Shown: positions 23,301 to 35,419 of the stretch, piece by piece
Layout: each line of letters opens with the position of its first letter
How positions within the stretch are numbered: position 1 is the stretch's first letter
Assembly: GCF_954871325.1 (NCBI RefSeq)
Contig: NC_088779.1
Span: 265,121-329,120, forward strand
DNA from: Gordionus sp. m RMFG-2023
Lineage: Eukaryota > Nematomorpha > Gordioida > Chordodea > Parachordodidae
Direction of reading: 5' to 3'
Length of the DNA stretch: 64,000 nt
Notes under the pieces: generated by a model
What the model was told of the DNA's origin: nothing
What the model saw: the letters and a program-made list of their open reading frames with translations, nothing else
The model's database searches: none
Program-made: the position numbers and the translations under genes

Positions 23301-26300
23301 TGTAATATTCATGCATTCAATTTTCAACATTTTTTTCATAATATTCGGTAGATTTATGCAAAATTTAAAATCACCCCTAAAATATAATCAATTTAATTTT
23401 AATTTCATTAAATAAATAAATAGTAAATAAAAATTTTATTAATTCACAACTTATACTTAAATTTTCAAAATATATATTTTTTAAATTTGCATATTAAAGG
23501 AATAAATGTCAATTTAGTCCAAGAGAAGAAGAATTAATTAATTTCAACAATCTTACATTTGTATGTATTTTTTTATAATTATATAAAATCTTTATCGTTA
23601 TATGGCTTGATCTTGGGTTTAGCAATCAATTATAAATCATTATTCCAATATAGTTTAAGGGATTGATTATTTTATCATTAATAAAATTTATAAAACAGGT
23701 TATCATGTGCATTTTGTTTTCATTGAAAATAATCCTAATTAGACAGAATGAGGAGGATTTCTAAAAATGAAAAATTGTTTAATATGTTTATACCGGATAA
23801 ATAGTGGGATGGAATCTATATTTAGATCATTTAAAACAGATGATTCCTCTTTAACTTTCAGACTGAGATGAGTTAGGTGACAGTGAATAAATAAAATGTC
23901 AAATTATGATACAATCATTTATTATAAATAATAGGTAACACTAAAAAGAAAGGAACTAAGAGTTAAGTAACTTTGAAGAATGTGAAACTAAAATATAGCC
24001 TTTGCCCTGTCTAGTATGTTTGGTAATTAATGTTGATTAAGGCTAAACAGCATTTAAACCAAGTCACTTTATTTTGGTGAGTTTTATATGTTTGATACAT
24101 TTTTTTTTGTTGTTTTTTTTCGCTTTTTTTTGTCTTTATATTTTAACCTTTACGTGTAGACAGTTTAGACAAAATTCAACAGCTTGCTTGTGTGGTTGGC
24201 AGGGAATTAGACAAGATTAAAAGAGTAATTTAAAAAATTTATTTAAAAAATATTTAACTAAAAATACAATATATTTTTGCTCTTTATATAGTTTATTAAA
24301 TCAATTTATATAAAAAAATCTATTAAATAATTTATGTCAAACTATTGAGTTAATATTATAAAATGAGCTCGTGAGGTTAATATTAAAGAATAAAAAAAAT
24401 CAATCTTTAAGGTTAATATTGAGTTAATACATAGCTAAAAATAAATATTAAAAATATTAATCAGGACATCTCAACAATTAGCATTATGTTCAATAATTGA
24501 GCAGTGTAAAACTAACATACAAAATATTTTAATTGAAATATTTTTAAATACCTTTAAAACATTAATTAATCGGTTATTATTTTTTCATGTCCGATAAAAC
24601 TAATTATTTTTTCTTGTATCATTACTCGAACGTTTATCTGATTAAATAAATCTGTATAACGGTAAAAAAGTTGACTTACAACCGATGTGTTAATCTAAAC
24701 TTATACAGAATATTTGAAAACCATTTGGAAATGCATTTTGGTATGGGTATAGAGATTTGACAAAATTTTATGTAAAACATTCTTTTTAATTTTCTAAACT
24801 TTTAACAATCTCGATTTTAATTACTAATCCCTCTTCAGTAATATTAATTGCAAATAAAGGTTTTATTATGTCTAGAAAATTAAAATTTATTTAAATTTGC
24901 CAATTAGTTTATATAAAAAAATTGGTAAATCTAATAATCTTATGATTCTTTCCTACTCTGTATTCTGCAATTATAATGATACTCAAGTCCCCTGTATACA
25001 AGAACTTTCTTCCAGTTAGTAAAACCCCTTTTGGTATAGATTTGATTCACAATTATTTAAGTAATCTTACAAGGAAGGCAAATAATTGGATCAGTTTCCA
25101 TTAATTATTTAATCTATACGTATTTATAAAACTTTAAAGAAAATCCTCTTCCATTATTAGTATCAGTATTTTTAAGTGATTTTGGTATTGTTTAAGATAT
25201 TAACCAAAAAATATTATGTAAGCTCGTCATTTGGCATATAGATGTCCAAACCTTTCTGCAGTCTATGAGAAAAATATCCAGACTTATATAAAATTATTTG
25301 GCAGCAATAATAAAAAATAATTAATCATAAATTTTATTAAATAAATATTTTTTTAAGTCAAATTTTCAGAAACATGTTTTTATATTTCATAATCAATTTT
25401 TATCAAATAAGAACTAAAGATTAATCATCTACTATTATATAAAACTCTTTTTAATTAATATTAAAGGAAAAAATATATATTTACTAGCTTATTATAACTC
25501 AAATTATCAATTTAAAATTTAATAAATATATCTCAAAAAGCGTACGTTAATTTTATAAATAAATATTACAAAACTCAAATGATTAATGGTAAGCCCTTTT
25601 AATATTTGGGTGTAGATACGTGTGAAAAACTTTTTAAAACATGTTTTTTACTTTTAATTTCTAAGTAAGTTTAGGATTAAATAGTGCAAACTTGTAAGAT
25701 ACACCAAGTGTTATTGATCGAAATATCTTCTCTTTGTTTTATTACATTATTTACTTGTAAAATATTATCACAAAATATTTTTAGGATATTATGATTTGAC
25801 CGATTGACTCAAAATAGGCCGAAGACCAAATATTTCATTGCTGGTTTTATCCATTAAAAAATATTCATTTTAGTTTTCTATCGTTGTAATTAAGTGTAAA
25901 ACATTATCCCAAAAAATATTTTAAAAAGTGATTTGACGCATAATCTAATTATGTTTAACAGGTAAATATATGCATAGAAATAAAGGTAAAGATATATCAT
26001 TGGATAATGTCAGCAAAATTTTTAGTCATGGGTGGTTATGAGCCGGTTATCGATCAAAAAAAATTTTAAAATGTTTTTGTGATAATTTTTACACAGGATT
26101 AAAAATGAAGTTTACAATGTGGCTCCACAAAATATTTGGTGTAGTAGATTGTGAGTAATTATTAAAACATGGGTTTTAGATGGCAGAATTTAAAAATATT
26201 TTTAATAATACTATTTAAAGTTTGAATTTCTTATGTCAACATTATCAGGAAAATATTTTAAAAAATTCTGAAATAGGGAAATTTTAATAGACTCATTTAC

Positions 26301-27060
26301 TATATTTAATTTTTGTTTAAGCTTGACATTTTTTACAAAAAATTTTAAACAAAGCTGTATCAAAGACTTTTCGTAAATGATTCATGGTTTGTTAAGATTC
26401 TTTTTATGGTATTTATTGTGTAGAGGAAGTAATGGTATTTTTATAAAAAAATATTATATTTAAATAAAAATTCTCAAAATCATAATTCCAGAATATTAAC
26501 TCCGAAAAGAAATTAAAAGAAATGGTTGTTATTTTTGACTTGCAGAGTCACCCCATGGTTTATATGCTTTAAATCTATTTATAATTAATATATTCTGGCA
26601 AATTAAATAACTAGTACTGAATGTTTCATATATTAATATGAGTTAATCCTATTTATTGATTTGAGCATTTTAGATTCAATTCCAAGCGCTAGGAGTCGCA
26701 ATATTATAATTGTTAAAGTAATAATTTTTATGTTCATGATATACTTAATATCTTTTTGATATGTTTCTTAATTATTAACCTTCTAAAGACCTCATGAATA
26801 CCATGTTTATGCCCTGTTCAATTTTAATTCTCTTACGTTTTATTATTTTATTTGAAATTGTATTTTTATATTTTCACTTAATTTGAAGTGAACTAATAGA
26901 ATATAAATTTGTAAATAATAATTTATATCCTTAATTTTAATTGGGGATTGTTTTAGTATGTTTGAAAATCTTATTCTATAAATTAATCGTTTCAAATACA
27001 TTGTCAGTTTATAGGAGATATTAAAATACTTATACTAAAAAACTAAACTCACAATTGATA
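23300..27060. other. Intergenic; two weak short coding candidates
   Basis: A 34-codon segment starting at 23,767 (MKNCLICLYRINSGM) has a CxxC spacing like the start of a ZAD zinc finger. A 43-codon segment starting at 24,976 (MILKSPVYKNFLPVSK) has protein-like composition. Neither has convincing splice partners. A fragment of the hAT MITE family lies at 25,215-25,310. Nothing else was recognised. Confidence 0.3.
25215..25310. mobile_element. hAT-type MITE, internal fragment
   Basis: The block 'tccaaacctttctgcagtct' and the following 'cttatataaaattatttggc' match the middle of the copy at 4.2 kb. The ends are missing or unrecognisable. Confidence 0.35.
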
Positions 27061-27067
27061 AGAAAAA

Positions 27068-27939
27068 ATGGTGGTGTTTGACCCAGGTTAATATTTCCTA
27101 TATTTTATAATTTTCCCCTATTTACTCAATTTTCTTAATCAATCTTTCCTCAATTTTTTCCCAATTTTCATTAAAACATAAAAAAATAAATAAATAATTT
27201 ATAAGTAATATATTTTAAAAAAAGTGAATCACTAAACAATTGTTAGAGTTAAATGTATAAAATCTCTTTTCATCTTATTTACATGACAAAATTATTTATC
27301 CAACAAAGTACACTGTCTGTGCATAACTAATATTCATAAGTCATTAAATAATTTTGCATTTAATAAAAATATATTAACAAAATAATAACAATTAAATAAT
27401 CTTCTAGTTACAACATATGTAGCATCTAGTTAAAATTTAGAATCTGATGGGGTCAGGTAGAAAACTCATATTGATTTTCATTCACCACATATATCTTATT
27501 TAATAAAAGCAATTAATTTAAATCTAAAAGGTAAAAAAAAAATAAAATTATTATATAAACAATTAATTTTATACAAAATTTTAAAAAAAGAAAACTAGAT
27601 TGATATATTTTTTAAACACAAAACAATCAAAATTTATTTTAATTTGATTAACTCAAAATTTTATTATTTAACTCCACTCCCTCTCCCAGATCAAGTCCAG
27701 CTTATTCATTAAGTTGTACCCTTATCGCTATTTGCGTTGGTAAATATATTTCTCACATTCCCTCTCCCCTTTCCCAAGACTTTAACTCGCCCATTAAGGA
27801 TGAAAAGTTGAACCTAAAGTTGAATAGATCTTTTGATAACTATCGCTTGATACCTATATTGGACATATCTACTCTTATAAATAAAAGAAACCTAGTGGAT
27901 TATAGTCATGATGGAGATTTAATACCATTGGATGAATAG
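27068..27939 (+). CDS. Four-exon small protein gene, function unknown
   Basis: I propose four exons: 27,068-27,086 (ATG, 19 nt), 27,441-27,456 (16 nt), 27,690-27,739 and 27,779-27,939 (TAG). All introns start GT and end AG, the third acceptor follows a strong pyrimidine run (actccctctcccag), and the phases 1, 2 and 1 fit together. The product is 81 residues: it starts MVVFDPESDGVRSSPAY, has a short hydrophobic stretch (LSCTLIAICV), and ends in a charged tail (NRSFDNYRLIPILDIS, then NKRNLVDYSHDGDLIPLDE). The last intron is only 39 nt, a multiple of three without a stop, so retaining it would add 13 residues in frame. No family was recognised. The last exon is the best supported part; the two tiny exons are inference. 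Confidence 0.5.
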
Positions 27940-28180
27940 TGATATAAAGAATACTATTGATTAACATTTATTGACGATTATATATACAAATAATTTATAA
28001 TAAAAATTAAAGAAGTATATTATATCATAGATTAGCGTCACAAGGATTTCCAACCGGGCCCGTAAATATTTTTCATAGGCGCCTTTTAAAAATTTCTTTA
28101 TTATTAAAAAAGGACGTTTTGTTTATTTCCACAATCGTTTTAACAATATAAAATCTTGAATATATTGAGGTAATAGCAAT

Positions 28181-28450
28181 ATGTCTTTATCGAATATTAT
28201 GCTCTCTTCCAATGATTTTCCATTTTTTAGGCAACAGTTTCTGATTACGATTCTTGTTAGCCAGGTTAGAGGTAAGGGTAAATCTAATTATTTTTAAGAA
28301 TATTTGTAATGTATGATTAAAGTTTTGAGTTGGTATTAGGGTCATTCTACATCAAATCACATACATCTCAAAATCGTTCATATTTTACCAGTGTCAATCA
28401 AACCTGGATATAAGTTAGGGTTCCAGGAAGATAAAATTTTTAAGGTTTAA
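28181..28450 (+). CDS. Probable two-exon small protein gene, function unknown
   Basis: The first exon starts at an ATG at 28,181 (MSLSNIMLSSNDFPFFRQQ) and has two possible donors: CAG|GTTAGA after 28,264 (phase 0) or GAG|GTAAGG after 28,271 (phase 1). An acceptor (ttggtattag) precedes 28,340. With the first donor the second exon reads GHSTSNHIHLKIVHILPVS and on to ..IFKV with a stop at 28,450, giving 64 residues. The second donor gives a shorter end (..SVNQTWI). The N-terminus is fairly hydrophobic (QQFLITILV). It lies 240 bases after the preceding gene on the same strand. I recognised no homologue. Confidence 0.4.
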
Positions 28451-28830
28451 GTTCGGTTCAGTCGAGGTCTTGATCTCCCTATTTCCAACAAGGCGCTCTC
28501 CTCCACCCAGTCATCTTTTGACTTACGTTCCACGTGCCAAAAGTATCTTAGGTTTTTTCTCATTACCACCCCAATCCCTTCTATTCTCATCCTTGCTCGT
28601 TTTTCTCCCTTATCCATCTAATTATCCTCATTCCCGTTCTTTCCAATTCAGCTTGAGTCACTTTCATTACGTAAACTTTTCCCTCTAACTTCAGAGAGGC
28701 ATTTTTATATGTTAAAATACGACTTATGCGAAATTTAAATCGATACAACAAGACAGAGTTTAAAATTAACCCAAACTTTTATTGTCAGTCAGTTGTTATT
28801 TATGCACAAATATATATTATATTTAAATTA
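28450..28830. other. Pyrimidine-rich, less AT-biased segment
   Basis: The stretch 28,470-28,690 is rich in C and T and is open in one frame, but its translation is mostly Ser, Pro, Leu and Phe, as expected from base bias. It could include an untranslated exon or polypyrimidine intron of the neighbouring gene. No function is proposed. Confidence 0.35.
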
Positions 28831-28840
28831 TTTATACATC

Positions 28841-28992
28841 GCTCCATTTGAGTCGATTTTTAAATGGCTAACTCATTAGCCAGAAAAATTTTCCCCAAGC
28901 CTCGAGATTATGAGCAAAATCTTCCGACTTGCGTAATATTTTTCTGGATAAAACTGAGTTAGCTGTTTTTAAAAATTGGCTCAAACTAGTTG
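28841..28992. mobile_element. hAT-type MITE, tips decayed
   Basis: The inverted ends share 'gatttttaaatggctaactc' at the left and its counterpart 'gagttagctgtttttaaaaa' at the right. Flanks tatacatc and tatgcatt match at 6 of 8 positions, consistent with an old 8-bp target duplication. The outermost TAGTGTTGTTAAAC tips are missing. Confidence 0.6.
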
Positions 28993-29401
28993 TATGCATT
29001 AGAAATTAAAACGATTAGTATGTTTACAGAATACAAAATTAGATATATCGGATTAGATAGGCCTCCAAAAAGTGTTATCGTTACAACCCTAGTAATCATA
29101 GTGCGAATTTTCATTAAAATAGAAAAGGGTAGGCTGAATTTCCTCATTTTTTGTTCATTTGATATGAAATTACTCATTAGGGTTTTGTATCGAGCTCAGT
29201 TCAAAAAATTTTTTGGAATGGCGAGTAACTGTGTAGGTAGGGTTTTGCATATGCAGAGAGCTCGGGTTTATATAATATTTATATTTAAATGTTTAAAAAA
29301 TTGACGGAGTTTTGAAATGCTCATAAAAATATAAAATTTCAGTTTTTTTACACTCCTAAAAAAGGATTAAACAAAGACCCAAAAAATCTTTGGGTAGCTC
29401 G

Positions 29402-29614
29402 GGCGGCATTCGCGGTAGGATCAGATTAAACACAATTCAGATGATCGATTTTTAAAATATTTTTATGAGATCAAATTATATTCATTAATATATACTTTAC
29501 CCATAATTCTATTCATAATATTAATTTAAAAATAAAGAAAAATTGATGTCATAAATAGATTCCAAAATTAATGAGCTGTATCGGGTTAGATCAGTCCCCA
29601 CTATGAATGCAGCC
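29402..29614. mobile_element. PIF/Harbinger-type MITE
   Basis: The left end reads GGCGGCATTCGCGGTAGGAT. The right end read on the other strand is GGCTGCATTCATAGTGGGGA, followed outside by TTA. Both match the complete copy at 48,709-48,923. The left flank no longer shows TTA. It is noncoding. Confidence 0.6.
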
Positions 29615-29773
29615 TTATGCCGAATATTTCTATGAGCTGTGTCGGATCTTCACAAATTTTGGGCTTAGAATTAGTGAAGTTAACCCTTTTTTATAAAAAA
29701 ATTTTAAGGAAGGGGACAGTTTGGTCAATCTTTGCTCTGTTAGATGATGTATAATCATACTTAAACTGAGAAT

Positions 29774-30064
29774 TTATTTATCTAAATCAGTATCAATATG
29801 AGATAATTTCAAACTTGTTATATTAAGTAAGTGAGCTAGATTATCCGCATAGTGAATTTCTTCCACGTCAGTCATATCCCCGACTTTATTAACTTTACCA
29901 TTCTGGCTATCTTCCATATTACAGTACAGATACTTTTCTTGTTTGGAATCAGTTTTTCTAGAAGATGATTGGGACTTGATTTTGGAAACAAAGCCGCCCC
30001 AAAAGGAAGCCATGTGAAGCTTTTGGTGGTTCATTATCGTAGACGAAACTAATGGTGTCTCTTC
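29774..30064 (-). CDS. Last exon of an unidentified host gene
   Basis: A T-rich acceptor (tattattatatag) precedes 30,064 and the frame stays open to a TAA at 29,774, giving 96 residues. The reading starts EETPLVSSTIMNHQKLH and continues with SFWGGFVSKIKS, a Ser/Lys-rich stretch and an acidic tail ending in DTDLDK. Base composition and the mix of residues are those of real coding DNA, unlike most long frames here. Upstream exons (above 30,065) were not identified. An internal start at M11 or M18 would be possible if this were a single-exon gene. No domain was recognised. Confidence 0.45.
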   Translation of the reverse strand, partial: EETPLVSSTIMNHQKLHMASFWGGFVSKIKSQSSSRKTDSKQEKYLYCNMEDSQNGKVNKVGDMTDVEEIHYADNLAHLLNITSLKLSHIDTDLDK

Positions 30065-30069
30065 CTATA

Positions 30070-31280
30070 TAATAATAAAAATCAGAGTTCAAAATTTTAG
30101 GTTCAGCCCGGATTCAAGAAAAACATCCAAGCCCTGCCAGTATTTATTTTTTTGGTCTGGTCAGGATTTTTTTTCCAACAATTTTTGGACTGTTGGAATT
30201 TTAAAAATTAAGTTATTTTAAATAATTTTGGCTGAATTTTGCAAAATAAATTGAAAATATGAGCAATAAATGAGTATTGAACTCCCATTATATGATTTCC
30301 CAACATTATAAAACTGATAAATTGATATAATTTAAATTAACTCTTTTAAAAATTGGCCTGACCAAATTTTTTAAATTATACCACTCTCGGGTCAATTATC
30401 TGATAAAATTACGAGTTTATAAGTTATTAGCCTTTTTTATCTTACATCAAAAGACACGCTTCTTCGTTTGCCTATAATAAGGTCTTTTATTCGTAAATAA
30501 AGTTGGCAAAAATCATGATTTTATGTATTTTTTAATTTTAAGGCTGTAAGGTAAATAAGATTAAAAAAAATTGTCAAAAGTTTTAAAAATCGCATCTTTC
30601 GTGAGTTTTGAAAGATAACGAAACGTGTCCCGAATCTTTCATCAAATTTTCAAAAGTATTCTTAAATTCTCCATTTAAAATGTTCAAAATATTTGATCAA
30701 AGAATTTATGACTATATTTTATATTATTTGATGATACAACTTGACATAGAAAAAGGCATAGATAGGAAGGCGGGTGTATACGATAATTTTTTTCTTCTTT
30801 TTATCTTTCACCTTTTCTGGTGGTAAGCTCCTTCAATATCTCTCTCCCCTTTATGTTATTCATGCTATCTCTTTCATCTTATTTATATTTCTTCATTAGG
30901 CTCTAACTTTATGGTCCCATTGAAGTTTTGGCCTTCCTCTTTTAAATTCGCCCATCACTTCCACACTCAACCTTATTACCTATATAGATTATAGGCCTTT
31001 TAATTGTGTGCCTATATCTTATATATATTAGTTCTGGAGAACAAGGACAAATATTTGAAGCTATTACTTCTTATCCCGAATAATTTTGTCAGACGTTTCA
31101 ATGCATATGGAAACATTTTAAAATGTTCTTACAAATATGAAAGAAAATTACCCCAATAATAGTCACCTATAAAAATTTTATCAGTATGAAGAATTGGTTT
31201 TATATAACCATTCTGTATAAATAATATTTTGTTTTATAGATATTCTAAATATATTTTTAGATATTTAACAACAGGGATAA
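30070..31280. other. Intergenic with possible dispersed repeat at 30,100-30,400
   Basis: Segments such as 'ggtctggtcaggattttttt' and 'attggcctgaccaaattttt' form loose inverted pairs, and similar motifs occur at 36.87-37.34 and 55.3-55.6 kb. The frame at 30,608-30,826 has no motif. Nothing more can be supported. Confidence 0.35.
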
Positions 31281-31289
31281 TTTTTTGAA

Positions 31290-31830
31290 AATAGCTTTAC
31301 AAAGGTCGGCTAAACATCAGTATGTAGATTATTATTGATGAGTCTTAAACCCAAGCATCTCTGTTTAACAACATTTGAACAGATGAAAGAAATATCAGCA
31401 GAATACTAAAGGAAATCAGGTTTTCCTAATATATACGGTGCTGTTGATGGAAAGCATGTGAAGATAAAACAACCTAAAATATGGCTGTATGTTTTATTTA
31501 TAAAAAATACAACTCCATTGTCATTCAAGCTGTAGCATAGGACTGAGCAAGATTGTTATATATTTTATAGGTTTTAATTCTTTTCTAGATTCATAATTGA
31601 AGTTGGCTCCTGGGTCTATCTCAGGTCTCAACATCTTTACAAAGAGCCAATTTTATGAAGGAATGATCAAAAAAATCATCAATATACTCAATCCAAATTT
31701 TTTATCTACAACAGAAATATTACCTTCATATGTATTCGGAGATCAGAAATTTATTAAAATAACCTTCTTTCAAATTTAACTCAACCGCAGCTCAAGTGTT
31801 AGAGTGAGAGCTCTAATAATTTTAATATAG
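31290..31830 (+). pseudogene. PIF/Harbinger transposase (DDE_Tnp_4) remnant
   Basis: The pieces in order match the catalytic part of Harbinger transposases. 'LTTFEQMKEISAEY' and 'GFPNIYGAVDGKHVKIKQP' come first (family GFP.v.GaiDGtHi.I..P, with the first catalytic Asp). Next is 'APGSISGLNIFTKSQFYEGM' (family GS..Ds.if..S.l, where the expected Asp is replaced). Then comes 'ILPSYVFGDQKF' (family LP..vvGD.aF, third Asp). Frames change between the pieces, stops are present, and both ends are missing, so it is dead. Two MITEs with Harbinger-like TTA flanks occur at 29.4 and 48.7 kb. Confidence 0.7.
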
Positions 31831-32860
31831 CATTCTATTTGAGTGATAAATATAAAATTTTTATATACATCAATTTTTAATATTACATTTACAAATACTT
31901 TTGATTTCATAATTGTTAATTATCTTAATTAGTTAAGGAACCTAGAACATCCTAATTTTCAATACCTAATAAAGAATCTAATTAATTACTGTTAATAATC
32001 ATAATTGGACATAGAAAATTAAGAAACTTAGATTTTGTGACAACAAGGTTAGTAATTTATATTTAGATCTTAATTTTTATTACAAATAAAGAACTTCTAA
32101 AAAAAAATTGTTTTTGATACTATAAAATATTTCTGATATGATATAGGTAAATGTGTATTTTAAATGGTGATAAAAATTTTTCCCCGTTATTACCATCTAT
32201 GGGGTGCTAGCTTACATACCCCCGAGACATCAGATTTGTTATACTCAATGGATTTTTTAAATTTTAATACCAATATAATACATATTTTTAAAATATATTA
32301 TAATGATTTTTAAATAAAAAGCCAACTCTTTATAAAAATAATAAAAATTTTATTGAAATTAAAAAAGAAACAACGCAATCTTCGATTAAACGTTGAATAT
32401 AAAGGTATAAATAATAAGCATTCCTAGAGAATATCAACCCCGAAAAATTTCTTCCCAACAATTTTAATTTTTATCGAAAAATAAGAAAAAAAATCCAATG
32501 TAAAATTTTAAGGGCTATAAAATTTAATATTATTCTACTAATTTATGCTGATTTTATTATATTCTGAGTAGGGACCGATATTTAGCGTTTTCGAAAGGAT
32601 CGAATCGCGATCCGATATTTTATGAAACCCGCTCCTCCGATATTTTCTAAAAAAACCTATGATAAATCTTTTTACTTAAATATGGAGCTATTTACCACCA
32701 CAAATTTCTAATGTTTAATTAGTTGACTCTACGATTTTCCAAAAATAAATGACAGAATATTTTAAAAAATTATATAATTGTTGGTTATTCATTCCAGATA
32801 AGAAAAAAATTGCCAATATGAAAATAACGAGCTTGAAATAGAGTCAGAAAACTTTCTTAA
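31830..32860. other. AT-rich intergenic stretch
   Basis: No genes were recognised. A GC-richer patch at 32,570-32,660 contains the near-palindrome 'tcgaatcgcgatccga' flanked by two 'ccgatatttt' copies and could be the end of a DNA element. Confidence 0.35.
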
Positions 32861-32864
32861 ATTA

Positions 32865-35228
32865 TTATAAACTTTTTACCATATGATACATTACCTTAGC
32901 ATTTTCGATACAGTCCTTATTGTAAATAAGGTAGGGTTTAGTTCCACAAGCTAGCAGTATCTCCAATATGTCTCTCCTTTTGATGTGAACGCCAATAGAT
33001 CCATCGGAGTCACCATAAATGGCACTTTCATTTAAGTTAAGACAGGGATAATTTTGGTACATAGATAAGGCTAAATAACAATAATTTTGCCTGGAGATAA
33101 TGGGCTTTGAGGCCGACGATTGTGTGTTACTTGAATTTGTTGTTAATCGGGAAGTATTAAGGAGTTCCTCTGAATTTATAGGCTTCAGGATGACGGATTT
33201 TTTGATTAAATGGGAGGGAGCTACAAATGTTAGATCTGCTCTATGGTTAAGCAAAATCTGTGATCAACAAAGTTATAAAATATAAGCTAAATATTTAAAT
33301 TTACAAAAACTTTATAAGGCATAAGATATACAATAGAGATCATGTGAAATCTAAAGGAAGGTTATCTTATAAGGCAGCCAGTTATTAAAATAGCATGCTA
33401 CTTTTAAAATAATGATACCAATAGTTCAATTTTTTTTTAAATTTATTAAATTTATTTATAATTTTAAAATTATAATCTTTATATTTTATTAAGCTGTATT
33501 ATAAATTTCACTTTCAAGAAATTTAAAATATAAAATGCCACCAATAAAAATAGATATGGCAGAGAATTTTAAGACAAGGCAACAAAATTTTGTTGGGAAA
33601 TAATTAGTAATTTTATTTTAAAATATGCAAAATATTTTGAGCCTAATAAAAAAAATAGTATAGAATTTAAATTTCGTTATATAAAATGGCGTAGTATAAT
33701 AGCTTTCCTAATGAAAGATCTAAAAATATTATACATAATTTTATTAAAATTATTAGTCTAAAATTTAGAGATATACACTCAAATTTCAGAGAGATTAAAA
33801 AATATCTAATAAAAGGTGCTGCATCCAAATCAAATCTAATAATATTAGTATTAAGTTTTTGTCAAAAATTGGCTGATTCATAATCAGTGTGGCAGATATT
33901 GTTGGAAAATATTCTGGCCAACTTTCAAGAAATGAGTCTTTAATATAAGATCTGAAACATCCGTAAGAGCAGATTAGACTCATAATGGAAGGTAAAATAA
34001 AGCTTTTATTTTTATATTTCTAATATTTAAAAAAATTTTAATAAAGAGATCTTAATATTCTAATTGTAATAGTTTATTTGATTAATTTTATTTGTAATAT
34101 ATTATCAAAGAGTCAATGGAATTTAACATTTAATAATAAAAATAATTAATTTTAAGTTAAGAAAAGCTGATTAAATTAGATTGGCAGAAAAAATATAAAA
34201 ATAGTTAATCAAGATAATTAACCCAGCCAAAAAAAATTAAGGTTAAATTTTTTAAAATGGGTAAACCAATGACATATATATGTCATTAGGGTAAACTGAT
34301 TAAGCCATTTTAAAATGGTTCAAGGAATATATAACAGATTTACACTTTTTACAATTTTAGTAGAAGGTTTTTTTCTGTTCATTTTGGTTTCTTTGCTCCA
34401 GGTCCCTGGAGCTTAAATAAATATTAAATAAGTATCATATAAAAGTCATATTGTACTTTAACAATTTCAACATGGCACTTAGATATTGCAATTCCTAATG
34501 GAGTACTTATTAGCCCCAAATTGACTCTACATAGGTTAGGATTTGCTCCATATTTCAATAAAATCTAATAAAACAAAAAATTAATGATATAATTTTAAAA
34601 AATTATTCAATCAAAGTAATGTCATTTCAATATAACAGAATGCATTTCAATTTTACTCTTATCTAATATAATTATTAAAATATTATATATCTACAAAGGT
34701 TTGAATATTTATTTAGTTTGTATAGGTTTTTTAAATTATTTATATACTATTTTTATAAAAATTTGAAAATATTAATAACATACACAAGTTATAGCAGTCA
34801 TACCCATCATTGATGAAATATATATAGGAGACGATAAGTTGTTGATACTGCCTTCAGGATTACAATGATAACTTAATAACAATTCAACAAACTGTGCTTG
34901 ATTGTTATAAGTGGCAACCATTAGACAAGTTTGACCCTTTATATCAGCTATATCTGAATTTGCCCCATGATTTAAAAGTTTCTCACAAATTTTAAATAAA
35001 TTATCTAAGTTGAATAAAGTAGATTATGATTTAAATAATTATTACCTTTGACAGCCAACATTACTGGTGTACAGCCAAATCTGTTTTGACAATTGATTAA
35101 ATGCTTGTATCTTTCATCTTTTAAAAGATTATCTAGCTTTAAGATATCATTATCATTAACAGCAATATGGATAGGGGTATTAAGTGACCATTCAGAACAT
35201 TCTTCTTCTTTTAAGCCTATGCCGAGGT
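32865..35228 (-). CDS. Ankyrin-repeat protein gene, at least four exons
   Basis: Minus-strand exons are 35,228-35,046, 35,004-34,794, 34,564-34,457 and 33,257-32,865. Phases agree at each junction (1, 0, 0), with GT donors and T-rich AG acceptors. The spliced product shows ankyrin repeats: 'NTPIHIAVNDNDILKLDNLL', 'RFGCTPVMLAVKD', 'ICEKLLNHGANSDIADIKGQ', 'TCLMVATYNNQAQFVELLLS', 'SPIYISSMMGMTAITC' joined to 'ILLKYGANPNL', and 'STPLGIAISKCHVEIVK' joined to 'ILLNHRADLTF'. Such repeats bind other proteins. The last exon ends in DCIENAKVMYHMVKSL, or is spliced again at AAG|GTAATG after ENAK. The 5' end is not found; a piece ending at 35,375 (NHSPSNHDT) has a matching phase. The intron at 33,258-34,456 holds no further exon I trust. 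The specific partner or pathway is unknown. Confidence 0.8.
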
Positions 35229-35419
35229 CTAATAAAAAAATATTTATATATAGAATTAATATTAGTATACCACTAGTATTGTCAATTATCATTATGCAAA
35301 TTTTGAAAGCTATTAAACAACAATATGTGTTTAGGATAAAATGTGATAGCAGCTGATTTATTTAATTTATTTACAGGTGTCATGATTGGATGGTGAATGA
35401 TTTTGATGTAACACATTAG

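Noticed and set aside
28990-29304. 104-residue plus-strand frame and its minus-strand counterpart
   Set aside because: Hydrophobic, no motif, lies between two MITEs, no splice or start support; I could not call it a gene.
33100-33285. Plus-strand frame over the last ankyrin exon
   Set aside because: Shadow of the minus-strand exon, which continues the repeat pattern.
33795-33983. Minus-strand frame lying in the large intron of the ankyrin gene
   Set aside because: It has no ankyrin consensus, and the exons on both sides join in phase without it (HVEIVK to ILLNHRA).
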